In this document: positions 1-9,707 of the stretch, piece after piece
How positions within the stretch are numbered: the stretch's first letter is position 1
Layout of the letters: the number at the start of each line of letters is the position of its first letter
NCBI GenBank assembly: GCA_902582765.1
Contig: CACHTK010000002.1
Location: 1-64,000, forward strand
Length of the DNA stretch: 64,000 nt
Source: an uncultured Pelagibacteraceae bacterium
GTDB lineage: Bacteria > Pseudomonadota > Alphaproteobacteria > Pelagibacterales > Pelagibacteraceae
Reading direction: 5' to 3'
The notes under the pieces: model-generated
The model's input: only the letters and a program-made list of their open reading frames with translations
Database searches by the model: none
Told to the model about the DNA's origin: nothing
Translations under genes and position numbers: made by a program

Positions 1-47
1 AATGTTTAACGCTTCCAATAAAAGCTTTAAAAAAAGTAATACAATAA

Positions 48-509
48 ATGAATAAAGATAAAATTATAAGATCCCTTTTAGCGTTGATTTTCACAACTAT
101 AACAATTGGTGTTCTCACTTTATTAACTTATAAAACTAATTTTGGACTTTTTTTAATTGCATCATTTGGATCCTCAATGGTTCTTTTATATGGTTACCCA
201 GAAAGTCCATTTGCGAAACCTAAAAATATATTATTTGGACATCTAGTAACTTCAACAATTGGAATTCTATTTTATAATTTTATCCCATTGCCAATTTATA
301 TATCAATACCTTTAGCGGTAGGTCTCGGTGTTGGATTTATGATTTTACTAGATGTAACCCACCCCCCAGCTGGAGGAAATCCTATTATAGTCATATTGGG
401 CTCAGTATCGTTTGACTATTTATTCTCTCCAATATTAACTGGATGTTTGATTATAATAGCCTTTGGAATTATTTTGAATAAATTCGTTGCTAAAAAGAAA
501 TACCCCTGA
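48..509 (+). CDS. HPP family integral membrane protein
   Basis: ORF of 153 aa with several TM segments; motif DVTHPPAGGNPII typical of HPP family. Confidence 0.8.
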   Translation: MNKDKIIRSLLALIFTTITIGVLTLLTYKTNFGLFLIASFGSSMVLLYGYPESPFAKPKNILFGHLVTSTIGILFYNFIPLPIYISIPLAVGLGVGFMILLDVTHPPAGGNPIIVILGSVSFDYLFSPILTGCLIIIAFGIILNKFVAKKKYP

Positions 510-608
510 TCAACTACTATTAGTTTGATTGATGTTCTAATTTTATGCTACACTTTCTTAAGAAAATATCTATAGAGAGATTTTAAAACATAAATATTAG
601 GAGAAAAA

Positions 609-1808
609 ATGAAAGTACTTTGCGTATTATATGATGATCCAAAAGGTGGGATGCCTAAAAGCTACCCATTGTCAGATCTTCCAAAACTAGAAAAATATCC
701 AGATGGGATGACACTACCAAGTCCAAAAGGTAGAGATTTTACGCCTGGAGAACTATTAGGATGTGTATCTGGTGAATTAGGATTAAGAAAATTTTTAGAG
801 AGTAACGGTCATGAGTTAGTTGTAACAAATAGTAAAGATGGTGATGGATGCGAAGCTGACAAACATATCGTTGATGCTGATATAGTTATTTCTCAACCAT
901 TCTTTCCATATTATTTAACAAAAGAAAGAATTGAAAAGGCAAAAAATTTAAAAATTGCGATCACAGCAGGAATTGGTTCAGACCATGTAGATTTGCAGGC
1001 AGCAATGGATAATAAAATTGATGTTGTCGAAGTAACATTTTGTAATTCAAGATCAGTTGCTGAGCACATAGTAATGATGATTGTATCAATGGTAAGAGAT
1101 TATCACAACCAACACCGAATTGTTAATGAAGGTGGATGGAATATTGCTGATGCAGTTCAAAGGTCTTACGATGTTGAAGGAATGCACATTGGAACAGTTG
1201 CGGCTGGAAGAATTGGTTTAGATGCATTAAGAAAAATGAAACCATTTGATGTACATCTTCATTATTTTGATAGACATAGATTACCTGAGTCAGTTGAAAA
1301 AGAGTTAAATCTTACTTTTCATGAAACTGTAGAGTCTATGGTTAAAGTATGTGATGTTGTTACAATTAACTGTCCTCTTCATCCTGAAACAGAAAATTTA
1401 TTTGATGATGAAATGATATCTAAAATGAAAAAAGGTGCATATATTGTAAATACAGCAAGAGGTAAAATTTGTAATAGAGATGCAATTGCTAAAGCTTTAG
1501 AAAGTGGTCAACTAAGTGGGTATGCAGGAGACGTGTGGTTTCCTCAACCAGCTCCAAACGATCATGTATGGAGAACAATGCCAAACCATGGAATGACACC
1601 TCATACTTCTGGAACTTCACTATCTGCTCAGGCTAGATACGCAGACGGTGTTAGAGAAATACTTGAGTGCTTTTTTGATGGTACTGAAATGAGAGATCAA
1701 TATTTAATTGTCAAAGATGGTCAGTTAGCAGGAATGGGTGCTCACTCTTACAGTAAAGGAAGTGCTACAGGCGGTTCTGAAGAAGCGGCAAAATATCAAA
1801 AAAAATAG
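609..1808 (+). CDS. NAD-dependent formate dehydrogenase (D-2-hydroxyacid dehydrogenase fold)
   Basis: 399 aa; GTVAAGRIGLDALRKMKPFDVHLHYFDRHRLP and HTSGTSLSAQARYADG motifs; AGGAG ribosome site upstream. Confidence 0.93.
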   Translation: MKVLCVLYDDPKGGMPKSYPLSDLPKLEKYPDGMTLPSPKGRDFTPGELLGCVSGELGLRKFLESNGHELVVTNSKDGDGCEADKHIVDADIVISQPFFPYYLTKERIEKAKNLKIAITAGIGSDHVDLQAAMDNKIDVVEVTFCNSRSVAEHIVMMIVSMVRDYHNQHRIVNEGGWNIADAVQRSYDVEGMHIGTVAAGRIGLDALRKMKPFDVHLHYFDRHRLPESVEKELNLTFHETVESMVKVCDVVTINCPLHPETENLFDDEMISKMKKGAYIVNTARGKICNRDAIAKALESGQLSGYAGDVWFPQPAPNDHVWRTMPNHGMTPHTSGTSLSAQARYADGVREILECFFDGTEMRDQYLIVKDGQLAGMGAHSYSKGSATGGSEEAAKYQKK

Positions 1809-1826
1809 AGTTTTAAATACAAAACA

Positions 1827-1866
1827 TTAAAGGTAAGCTATCATTAATCTAGATAGCTACCTTTAA
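1827..1866. promoter_or_regulatory. Stem-loop (about 15 bp with one bulge) between fdh and msrA, overlapping the msrA start codon
   Basis: TTAAAGGTAaGCTATC (1827-1842) pairs with GATAGCTACCTTTAA (1852-1866). Confidence 0.6.
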
Positions 1867-2444
1867 TGAAAAAAATTTTATCAATAATTTTCTTTCTTAT
1901 TTCTTCAATCAGCTTTGCCAATTCACCAAATTTTGAAAAAGCCTATTTTGCTGGAGGATGCTTTTGGTGTATGGAGGAATCTTTTGAGAATATTCTTGGT
2001 GTTTCAAAAGTTATCTCTGGCTATTCAGGTGGTACTACAGAAAATCCAACTTATAAAGAAGTTACATATGGAAACACAGGTCATTTTGAGGTTATTGAAG
2101 TCATATATATTCCAGAAGTAGTTAGCTATGAAAAACTCTTAGAAGAATTCTGGGTAAATATTGATCCATTTGATGCTGTAGGACAATTTTGTGACAAGGG
2201 ATATAGTTATAGATCAGTGGCATTTTATCAAAATGATGAGCAAAAAAACTTAATAGAAAATAGTATTAAGGAAATAGAGAAAAAATTCGAAAAAAAAGTA
2301 GTAACTTATGTAAGAAAATTTGATAAATTTTATTTTGCAGAGGCTGTTCATCAAGATTATTACCAAATAAATTTTCTTAATTACCTAAGATATAAAAAAG
2401 GATGTAGACGCGAAGCAATATTAAATAGTATTTGGGGGAATTAA
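1866..2444 (+). CDS. msrA: Peptide-methionine (S)-S-oxide reductase MsrA, with predicted signal peptide
   Basis: AYFAGGCFWCMEESFENILGV motif; N-terminal hydrophobic leader. Confidence 0.93.
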   Translation: MKKILSIIFFLISSISFANSPNFEKAYFAGGCFWCMEESFENILGVSKVISGYSGGTTENPTYKEVTYGNTGHFEVIEVIYIPEVVSYEKLLEEFWVNIDPFDAVGQFCDKGYSYRSVAFYQNDEQKNLIENSIKEIEKKFEKKVVTYVRKFDKFYFAEAVHQDYYQINFLNYLRYKKGCRREAILNSIWGN

Positions 2445-2445
2445 T

Positions 2446-3453
2446 ATGTCTGTGGTTAGTAAATACGTATCTTTAAAAAATTATATTCCAACCGGATTAC
2501 CAAAAGAGACAGATTTTGAAATAAAATCAAAAGAAATTTCAATTAATGATGAAAAAAATATTTTAGTGTCAAATTCATGGATATCAGTTGATCCATACAT
2601 GCGTGCAAGAATGACTGAGAGAAAAAATTATAAACCACCATTTAAAATCGGTGAGGAAATGGAAGGGTATGCAATTGGTAAAGTAGAACTCTCAAATGAT
2701 AAAGATTTTAGTGTTGGAGATTTAGTATTTAGCAGTCTTGGTATGAGAGATAAATTTGTTTGTAGTTCTGATGAACTAAAGAAAATAAAACCAATTGATA
2801 TACCTATACAGTCATACTTGGGTCCACTTGGAATGACAGGGCACACAGCTTATATTGGACTTTTCAAACATGGAAAATTGAAATCTGGGCAAACTATATT
2901 AGTCTCTTCTGCTGGAGGTAGTGTTGGATCTACAGTTTGTCAAATTGCAAAAAATCTTGGATGTAAAGTTATTGCCAGCACAGGGTCTGATGAAAAAGTT
3001 GATTGGTTAAAAAATGAATTAAAAGTTGATCATGCTTTTAATTATAAGAAAGTAGAAAACCTTGTATTACATTTCAAGGAAATTTGTCCTGATGGTTTTG
3101 ATCTTTATTTTGATAATGTTGGTGGAGACTTTTTAGAGTCCGCTATTTTCCAAATGAAAACATATGGTCGTATTGTGATTTGTGGAAGAATTTCACAGAT
3201 GAATGCAACAAATCCTGGATCTGGTTTGAAAAATATGGCTTATGTTTTAGTAAAAAGACTTACAATTAAAGGATTTCTTATTTTTGATCACGATAATGAA
3301 AGAGAACTATTTGAAACTGAAATGTCAAAATGGTTGGCGGATGGTAAAATAAAATTTAAAGAAACTATCTACGAAGGAATAGAGAATGCTCCAAAGTCAT
3401 TTATTGATTTATTAAACGGTAAAAATATTGGCAAAATGCTTGTCAAAATTTAG
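2446..3453 (+). CDS. NADP-dependent oxidoreductase, MDR superfamily (CurA/leukotriene B4 12-hydroxydehydrogenase-like)
   Basis: VSSAGGSVGSTVCQIAKNLGCKVIAS Rossmann motif; DPYMRARM. Confidence 0.88.
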   Translation: MSVVSKYVSLKNYIPTGLPKETDFEIKSKEISINDEKNILVSNSWISVDPYMRARMTERKNYKPPFKIGEEMEGYAIGKVELSNDKDFSVGDLVFSSLGMRDKFVCSSDELKKIKPIDIPIQSYLGPLGMTGHTAYIGLFKHGKLKSGQTILVSSAGGSVGSTVCQIAKNLGCKVIASTGSDEKVDWLKNELKVDHAFNYKKVENLVLHFKEICPDGFDLYFDNVGGDFLESAIFQMKTYGRIVICGRISQMNATNPGSGLKNMAYVLVKRLTIKGFLIFDHDNERELFETEMSKWLADGKIKFKETIYEGIENAPKSFIDLLNGKNIGKMLVKI

Positions 3454-3485
3454 TTAGGAAATTTTGTGACTTAAATCCTCAATAA

Positions 3486-4334
3486 ATGATTAAAACATTT
3501 CCTTTACTATTTATATTGCTATGGTCATCTGCATTCATCTCAGGTGATATTATAGTTCAGAATGCAACACCTTTTGCGGCACTTTCCTTTAGATTTGGAA
3601 TTGTAACTATAGGTTTCTTCTTATTCGCATTACTTAAAAAAGAGATAATTTTTACAAAAGTGAGATATATATTAGAAAGCATAACTACAGGTGTATTATT
3701 TCATGGATTATATCTTGGTGGTTGTTGGTACGCGTTTCATGTAGGAGTCCCTGCAAGTGTTGTAGCTTTAATAGTTACTCTTCAGCCAATATTAACTAAC
3801 TTATTATCAGGACCAATTTATAAGGAAGTAATAGGGTGGAGACAGTGGGTTGGTATTATATTTGGTTTTATTGGCTCTTTACTAGTGCTTGGAGTAGATT
3901 TTGGAGATGAGTTCCCAAAGGATGGACTAGTAACTTGTTTTATTGCTCTTGCTGCAATCACTACAGGAACTTTGTGGCAAAAAAAATTAAGTGGTAATGT
4001 TCCATTATCAGTTAATAATGGATTTCAAGCTTTTGGTGGCTGTGCTTTTAATTTAATTTTAATATTAAAATTTGAAACTCCTTATATAAATTTTACAACA
4101 GGATTTTTATTAGGAATGACACATCAGATTATTCTAGTGTCATTTGGAGCCTTCACAATTTTAATGTTTTTAATAAAAGCAGGCTCAGTGAGTAAAACTT
4201 CAACATTATTTTTTCTTGTCCCACCTACAACAGCTATGATGGCCTATTTATTTTTAGGAGAAAAGTTATCTAATATTGATATAGCAGGATTTATACTTGC
4301 AACAATTGGCGTTTATATTGCAACTAGAAAGTAA
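3486..4334 (+). CDS. DMT family (EamA) transporter
   Basis: About 10 TM; two EamA-like repeats (WSSAFISGDI..., GTLWQKKL...). Confidence 0.82.
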   Translation: MIKTFPLLFILLWSSAFISGDIIVQNATPFAALSFRFGIVTIGFFLFALLKKEIIFTKVRYILESITTGVLFHGLYLGGCWYAFHVGVPASVVALIVTLQPILTNLLSGPIYKEVIGWRQWVGIIFGFIGSLLVLGVDFGDEFPKDGLVTCFIALAAITTGTLWQKKLSGNVPLSVNNGFQAFGGCAFNLILILKFETPYINFTTGFLLGMTHQIILVSFGAFTILMFLIKAGSVSKTSTLFFLVPPTTAMMAYLFLGEKLSNIDIAGFILATIGVYIATRK

Positions 4335-4514
4335 GTGAAAATTTTAAATTTTATAAAAAAATTTTATCGGCCTTTTGTGTTAACTTATCTTTTTTTTTCG
4401 ATTGGGATAAGTTTTTATCCATCCTTTGAATTTTACTCGTTTAAAGGACAATTATTGATATTAGCTGTATCTATATTTAACGGAATACTAGGAGTTTATG
4501 TTAAAAAATTATAA
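4335..4514 (+). CDS. Small membrane protein (59 aa, GTG start), not in the supplied ORF track
   Basis: Begins directly after the TAA of the preceding gene: MKILNFIKKFYRPFVLTYLFFSIGISFYPSFEFYSFKGQLLILAVSIFNGILGVYVKKL; two hydrophobic segments. Confidence 0.55.
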   Translation: MKILNFIKKFYRPFVLTYLFFSIGISFYPSFEFYSFKGQLLILAVSIFNGILGVYVKKL

Positions 4515-5612
4515 AACGTAAGGTTCTGGTCTAGCATTACTTTTTAAAACTCTTTCTACATCAAAAACACTTATATCTATTGATTGGTAGCTACCTGTTG
4601 TAATCAATTCAGTCAGAGCCCTTCCAATACCTGGTGCCTGCATTAAACCTCTTCCAGTGAAACCAGAGGCTAAATAAACATTGTCATATTTTGGATGTTT
4701 GCCTACAACTGCGTTGTTATCAAGTTTATTACAATCATAAAATCCTGCCCAACCACCGGTTAATTTTAGTTCTTCAAAGGCTGGAACTCTTTTTGCCAGA
4801 GCAGGCCAAACTAATTCTTCAAAATCATTCCATGCTGGTTCTAAATCTTTCGCATCAAATACAGATATAGGTGAACCTGCTAAGAACTCTTTACCCTCTG
4901 GTCTCCAATATACACCTGTTGTTAAATCTCCGGTTAGTGGCATATCAGGAAAATGTTTTGGACATTTAACTCGAAATACAGTGTGCTTTTGTGGTTCAAC
5001 TGGAATATCTGATAACAATTCTTTAGTCCAACATCCCGCTGCTGAAATGATAGTTTTTGCATTTATCTCAGACAAATTTTTAACCTCACCTTTAAGAAAC
5101 TCTGCGCCTAACTCAATTGCTTTACTTTTTAAAGCACTATGAAACATAAAAGGATCAATCCAACCTTCACTTTTGTTATCAGTATATGTAGCTGTTTCTA
5201 TACCTTCGTTATTTATATATGGAAAAATTTTATTTAATTCTGAACCTTTAATATTTTTTGTACCAGCATCGCATTCTCTATGATTTTCCAAAGCTTTATA
5301 TTGTTCCTCTGCATGTTCTGGTCCAAACATTAAAAGGTATCCATTAGGAACCATGCTTGCCGTTGGGTTTGGATTTTTTTTTGTTTTTAATAATTCTGGT
5401 ATTTTAAAAATGAATTCTCTAGCAAACTTACCTAAAAGTATATTTTCTTTTTGAAAAAATTGTCTTCTAAATCCACCTAAAGATAAAGGAAATGAGGCAG
5501 TCTTATATGTAGGGTCTCTCTCAATTACCTTAACTTTTCTACCTTCCATTGATAAAAAGTATGCAGTTGCAGCGCCTATTATACCTCCACCAACTATGAC
5601 GACATCATCCAT
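4509..5612 (-). CDS. FAD-dependent oxidoreductase (DAO family)
   Basis: VVIVGGGIIGAATAYFLS dinucleotide-binding motif; C-terminal NVYLASGFTGRGLMQAPGIG. Confidence 0.88.
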   Translation of the reverse strand: MDDVVIVGGGIIGAATAYFLSMEGRKVKVIERDPTYKTASFPLSLGGFRRQFFQKENILLGKFAREFIFKIPELLKTKKNPNPTASMVPNGYLLMFGPEHAEEQYKALENHRECDAGTKNIKGSELNKIFPYINNEGIETATYTDNKSEGWIDPFMFHSALKSKAIELGAEFLKGEVKNLSEINAKTIISAAGCWTKELLSDIPVEPQKHTVFRVKCPKHFPDMPLTGDLTTGVYWRPEGKEFLAGSPISVFDAKDLEPAWNDFEELVWPALAKRVPAFEELKLTGGWAGFYDCNKLDNNAVVGKHPKYDNVYLASGFTGRGLMQAPGIGRALTELITTGSYQSIDISVFDVERVLKSNARPEPYVL

Positions 5613-5627
5613 AAATTTTAATATATA

Positions 5628-6692
5628 CTATTTTCTTTGCATTAACCATAAAGCATCTTGAGATAAAAAATAAATTTTTCCGTTAGAGGGATGCACTTGA
5701 ATGTCTCTAATTCTTCCAATTTTATTTTTAAAAATAACCTCTTCTTTTACATTTGATAAGTCATCAAATATCAGTTTTCTTAAGGATTTATCTTTTAAAG
5801 AAGTGATTAAAGCATGACTATTCCACTCATTAAACTCATCACCTTTATAAATAGTTATTGCACTAGTTGCTATTGAGGGTATCCAATATTGAATAGCTTT
5901 TGTAAATCCAGGTTTCCATTTTGGGCCAATTGGAATTCCAGAATAATTGGTTCCTCCCCATCCTAAAATTTTCCATCCATAATTTTCACCTTTTTTAACT
6001 TCTCCGAACCAATCTCCACCTTTTGCCCCATGATTACTCATGTAAACTTTTCCATCAAATTCAGAAAGTGCCATCCCTTGAGGATTTCTAATTCCAATTT
6101 GATAAATCTCTGGCAACCAATCTACCATACCCTCAAACTTTGGATTATCTTTTGGTATACTTCCATCTAAATGAATTCTTATAATACTACCTGGGTGCTT
6201 TGAGGCGTCTTGTGCAATCATACCTTGTCCTCTCTCACCCGCAGAAGCAAATAAAAAATTATCTTTGATAACTAATCTTGATCCAAAATGATAACCAGAG
6301 TCTATTGGGGGATTTGATTGAAAAATATTTTTAAAGTTTAATTGTTTCCTATTAAATTCTGCTTTTGCAATAGAAGTGCTAGTTTTATATCCACCTCTAT
6401 CTTCAGTATATGAAATCCAAATATTATTGTCTTTATGAATAATATCTAATAAGCCTCCTTGACCATGGACAACAAAGTTAAGTTGATGACTAATTTCTTG
6501 AACTTCTCTAGATAAAATATTTACAATTTTTATTTTGCCACTTTTTTCTGTAATTATTATTTCATTACTATTAATAAAAGAGGATCCCCAAGGTGAATCT
6601 AGGTTAACTAATTTTTCTAATTTAAAGTTTTGTGAATACGATTTTGAGGCAAATACGAAAAAAAGAATTAAAACGTATATTATTTTTTTCAC
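5628..6692 (-). CDS. PQQ-dependent sugar dehydrogenase (glucose/sorbosone dehydrogenase family), secreted
   Basis: YQIGIRNPQGMA, NHGAKGGDWFGEVKKGENYGWK; the GTG start at 6692 gives a signal peptide (VKKIIYVLILFFVFASKSYSQ) and better fits the upstream gene end than the ORF-track start at 6728. Confidence 0.85.
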   Translation of the reverse strand: MKKIIYVLILFFVFASKSYSQNFKLEKLVNLDSPWGSSFINSNEIIITEKSGKIKIVNILSREVQEISHQLNFVVHGQGGLLDIIHKDNNIWISYTEDRGGYKTSTSIAKAEFNRKQLNFKNIFQSNPPIDSGYHFGSRLVIKDNFLFASAGERGQGMIAQDASKHPGSIIRIHLDGSIPKDNPKFEGMVDWLPEIYQIGIRNPQGMALSEFDGKVYMSNHGAKGGDWFGEVKKGENYGWKILGWGGTNYSGIPIGPKWKPGFTKAIQYWIPSIATSAITIYKGDEFNEWNSHALITSLKDKSLRKLIFDDLSNVKEEVIFKNKIGRIRDIQVHPSNGKIYFLSQDALWLMQRK

Positions 6693-6693
6693 T

Positions 6694-7404
6694 TTATGAA
6701 AGTTTTGATCTTCCACCATCAACTGCAATTATTTGACCCGTTACCCAGGAACTTTCCTCGGTAAGTAAAAATTTTGCTAAAGCTGCTCCATCTTTACCCT
6801 CACCTAGTCTTTTAAGTGGATGGGCTTTAGCTATTCCTTGAGCAATTGCTATATTTTTTAACATTGGTTGAGCTATCTTAGAATTAGTTAAACTTAGAGC
6901 AACACTATTAACTCTTATGTTTGGAGCAAATTCAGCTGCTAATGATACAGTTAGTCCCTCAATAGCCGCTTTGGTTGATGCTATTATTGAATGATTTGTA
7001 AAACCTCTTTGAGCTGCAACTGTTGAAAATAAAACAATTGAACCATTATTTTGTTTTAGGTTATCTTGATATCCTTTTATTAAGTCCACCGCAGAATAAA
7101 AATTAAGTTTCATACATTTATTGAAATCATTCTCAGTTGCCATCTTTAAAGGCTTCAAATCTATAGATCCAACACAATATGCTACACCTTTGATTTCTGG
7201 TATGTCTGATTTAATTGTATCCACGAACCCCTCGTGTAATACATCTGCCACAGTATAAGAAGAGTTCAATTTCTCAGCTAAATTTTTAAGTTGACTTTCA
7301 TCTCTTCCAACTAAATGAATTTCTTTACCAGAAGAATACATTTGCTCTGCTAAATTGGATCCGATAGAACCTGTCGCACCGACAATTAGATATTTTTCTG
7401 ACAT
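6694..7404 (-). CDS. SDR family oxidoreductase
   Basis: VGATGSIGSNLAEQM, STKAAIEGLTVSLAAEFAPNIRVN. Confidence 0.88.
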   Translation of the reverse strand: MSEKYLIVGATGSIGSNLAEQMYSSGKEIHLVGRDESQLKNLAEKLNSSYTVADVLHEGFVDTIKSDIPEIKGVAYCVGSIDLKPLKMATENDFNKCMKLNFYSAVDLIKGYQDNLKQNNGSIVLFSTVAAQRGFTNHSIIASTKAAIEGLTVSLAAEFAPNIRVNSVALSLTNSKIAQPMLKNIAIAQGIAKAHPLKRLGEGKDGAALAKFLLTEESSWVTGQIIAVDGGRSKLS

Positions 7405-7414
7405 ATAATAATTA

Positions 7415-8912
7415 ATGAAATTATTTTTTATACTTGGAAATCAGTTATTTCCATTAAAAAACCTCGACCGCTTCAAAAAAGACCACCTATTTTTTATGTC
7501 AGAAGACTACCAATTATGTACATATGAAAGACATCATAAATTAAAAATTCTACTATTTTTATCTTCAATGAGATCTTATGCGGATAAATTGAAGGAAAAT
7601 AAATTTAAGCTTAATTACTCAAAAATTGATTCTACTGATTTTAAAAAGGACTATACGAAGAAATTAGAAAAATTGTTAAAGATGAATAAGATAAAAGAAG
7701 TAACTAGTTTTGAAGTAGAGGATAAATTTTTTGAAACAAAAATATATAATTTTTTAAAAAAACAAAATATTCAGTGGAATATAATTCGATCGCCAATGTT
7801 TTTAGATAGTCGTGAAGATTTTAAAAAATATTTATCAAAAACAAAAAAAACCCTTTATGGCAAAGTTTTATAAAGAAAAGCGAGAAAGATTAAACATTTT
7901 GTTAAACAAAGATGGCACACCAGAGGGAGGAAAATGGAGTTTTGACGAGGATAATAGAAAAAAACTGCCAAAAAATATCTTAATACCAAAATTTCCAGAA
8001 ATTAAAGAAACTAAACATACAAAAAGTTTAAAACCAATTATTGAAAAATTATTTAGTAAACATCCAGGTGATACCAAAAAATTTTGGTTTGCAACTGAAT
8101 ATAAAGATATTTCAAAATTATTAGATTTTTTTATTAAAGATAAATTAAACCTATTTGGTGATTACGAAGATGCTGTTGATCAAAAAAATAATATTTTATT
8201 TCACAGTGCTCTTAGTCCGTATTTAAATCTAGGTTTAATAACTCCAGACATTATCATTCAAAAAATAATGACTTATCACCATAGTAAGAGTGTGAGACTA
8301 AATTCTTTAGAAGGTTATATAAGACAAATAATTGGTTGGAGAGAGTTTATGAGAGGAATATATCAAAATTATAGTAAAGAAATGGAAAGTGGAAATTTCT
8401 TTAAACATTATAGAAAAATGAAAGATACATTCTATGATGGCAGCACTGGTTTGGATCCTTTAGATCATGCAATTAAAAATGCTAGCAAATTTGGTTGGTC
8501 GCACCACATTGAAAGATTAATGATATTGTCAAATATTATGAATTTATGCGAAGTTGAACCAAAATCAGTTTATAAATGGTTCATGGAAATGTTTGTGGAC
8601 TCATCTGATTGGGTTATGGTTCCAAATGTTTATGGAATGGGTTTGTTTAGTGATGGTGGAATTTTCGCAACTAAGCCTTATATCTGTGGATCAAGTTATT
8701 TTATGAAAATGATGGATTTTAAAAGGGGCAACTGGTGTAATGTTATGGATGGTCTTTATTGGCGTTTCATAGATAGAAATAGAAAATTTTTTTTGAAAAA
8801 TCCAAGGTTGTCTATGATGGTAAGAATTTTTGATAAAATGAAAGAAGATAGAAAAAAATTAATATTATCAGAAGCAAACAAATTCATTAAAGATAATACT
8901 TATGGGAATTAA
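7415..8912 (+). CDS. Cryptochrome/photolyase family protein (FeS-BCP/PhrB-like), disrupted by an apparent frameshift near 7843-7851 (ORFs 7415-7873 and 7812-8912)
   Basis: N-part FFILGNQLFPLKNL...; C-part GYIRQIIGWREFMRGIYQ, SKFGWSHHIERLMILSNIMNLCEVEP, NVYGMGLFSDGGIFATKPYICGSSYF; the two frames join at A8. Confidence 0.85.
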
Positions 8913-9273
8913 AGTTTATTTTAACGATTCTTGCAATATTTGTAGAATGGAAATAAATCATTATAAAAAAATTGCAAATAGTGATTTGGAGTGGATAGAT
9001 ATTACAAATAATGATGAGGCTATAAAAATAACATCTAAGTCGCAAAAAGAGTTGCTCAGAAGGTTGCATGTAATAAATGATGGTGAAGTTATTGGAGGTG
9101 CTAAAGCATTTATTATAATTTGGTCAAAAATACCAAAATATAAAATCCTATCTAAAATTTTTTCAATAAAACCCTTATTTATTATTTTTCATTATATATA
9201 CGAAATTGCTGCATTTTTCTTATTTTTAAAAAACAGAAAACAATTAAATGAAAAAACAAAACCTACCAACTAA
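8902..9273 (+). CDS. DCC-type thiol-disulfide oxidoreductase family (DUF393)
   Basis: [17 protein letters not shown] and internal [18 protein letters not shown]. Confidence 0.8.
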   Translation: MGIKVYFNDSCNICRMEINHYKKIANSDLEWIDITNNDEAIKITSKSQKELLRRLHVINDGEVIGGAKAFIIIWSKIPKYKILSKIFSIKPLFIIFHYIYEIAAFFLFLKNRKQLNEKTKPTN

Positions 9274-9376
9274 GGTATGCAAAGTTTGTAACAAGCCTTT
9301 TTCTTGGAGAAAAAAATGGAAACTTAATTGGGAAAAAGTTAAGTATTGCTCTAAGAGATGCGCCTCTAGTAATTAA
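9248..9376 (+). CDS. DUF2256 family small protein (42 aa), not in the supplied ORF track
   Basis: ATG..TAA translation [42 protein letters not shown], the four-Cys CxxC...CxxxC pattern of DUF2256. Confidence 0.85.
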   Translation: MKKQNLPTKVCKVCNKPFSWRKKWKLNWEKVKYCSKRCASSN

Positions 9377-9670
9377 TTATTGTGTATTGCTTTTTCTAGG
9401 ATCTTTAAGTGATTTTAAGATTTTTGATAGCCCTGTAATTTTTAAACTATAATAAATTACATAAATTAAAGTTAGTCCTAAAGCCATGGTAGATAGAAAC
9501 ACAAAGATGGCTGTCAAAATTTTTTCTTGGAACCAGTTCTCTACTCCAGAGTTAGAATAATAAAGAATATTCCAAAACGCGACGAAAATTAACTCATATA
9601 TGATTATAATTTTGAACATATGGTTGATATAGTTCTCAATATAATTAATACTATTCAATTCTTGTCGCAT
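9377..9670 (-). CDS. Hypothetical membrane protein (97 aa)
   Basis: ORF with two to three hydrophobic segments; fills the gap between flanking genes. Confidence 0.55.
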   Translation of the reverse strand: MRQELNSINYIENYINHMFKIIIIYELIFVAFWNILYYSNSGVENWFQEKILTAIFVFLSTMALGLTLIYVIYYSLKITGLSKILKSLKDPRKSNTQ

Positions 9671-9707
9671 GTCGATAAAAATTTATGAGATAAAACAAAG
9701 AAAATAG

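Noticed and set aside
510-608. Possible hairpin ATCAACTACTATTAGTTTGAT after the HPP gene
   Set aside because: Imperfect, short and without a U-tract; not strong enough to call a terminator
1915-2121. 68-aa ORF overlapping msrA
   Set aside because: Alternate frame of a clear MsrA gene
5628-6692. PQQ-dependent dehydrogenase as evidence of PQQ biosynthesis
   Set aside because: No pqq genes visible in the window; cofactor source cannot be judged from this sequence
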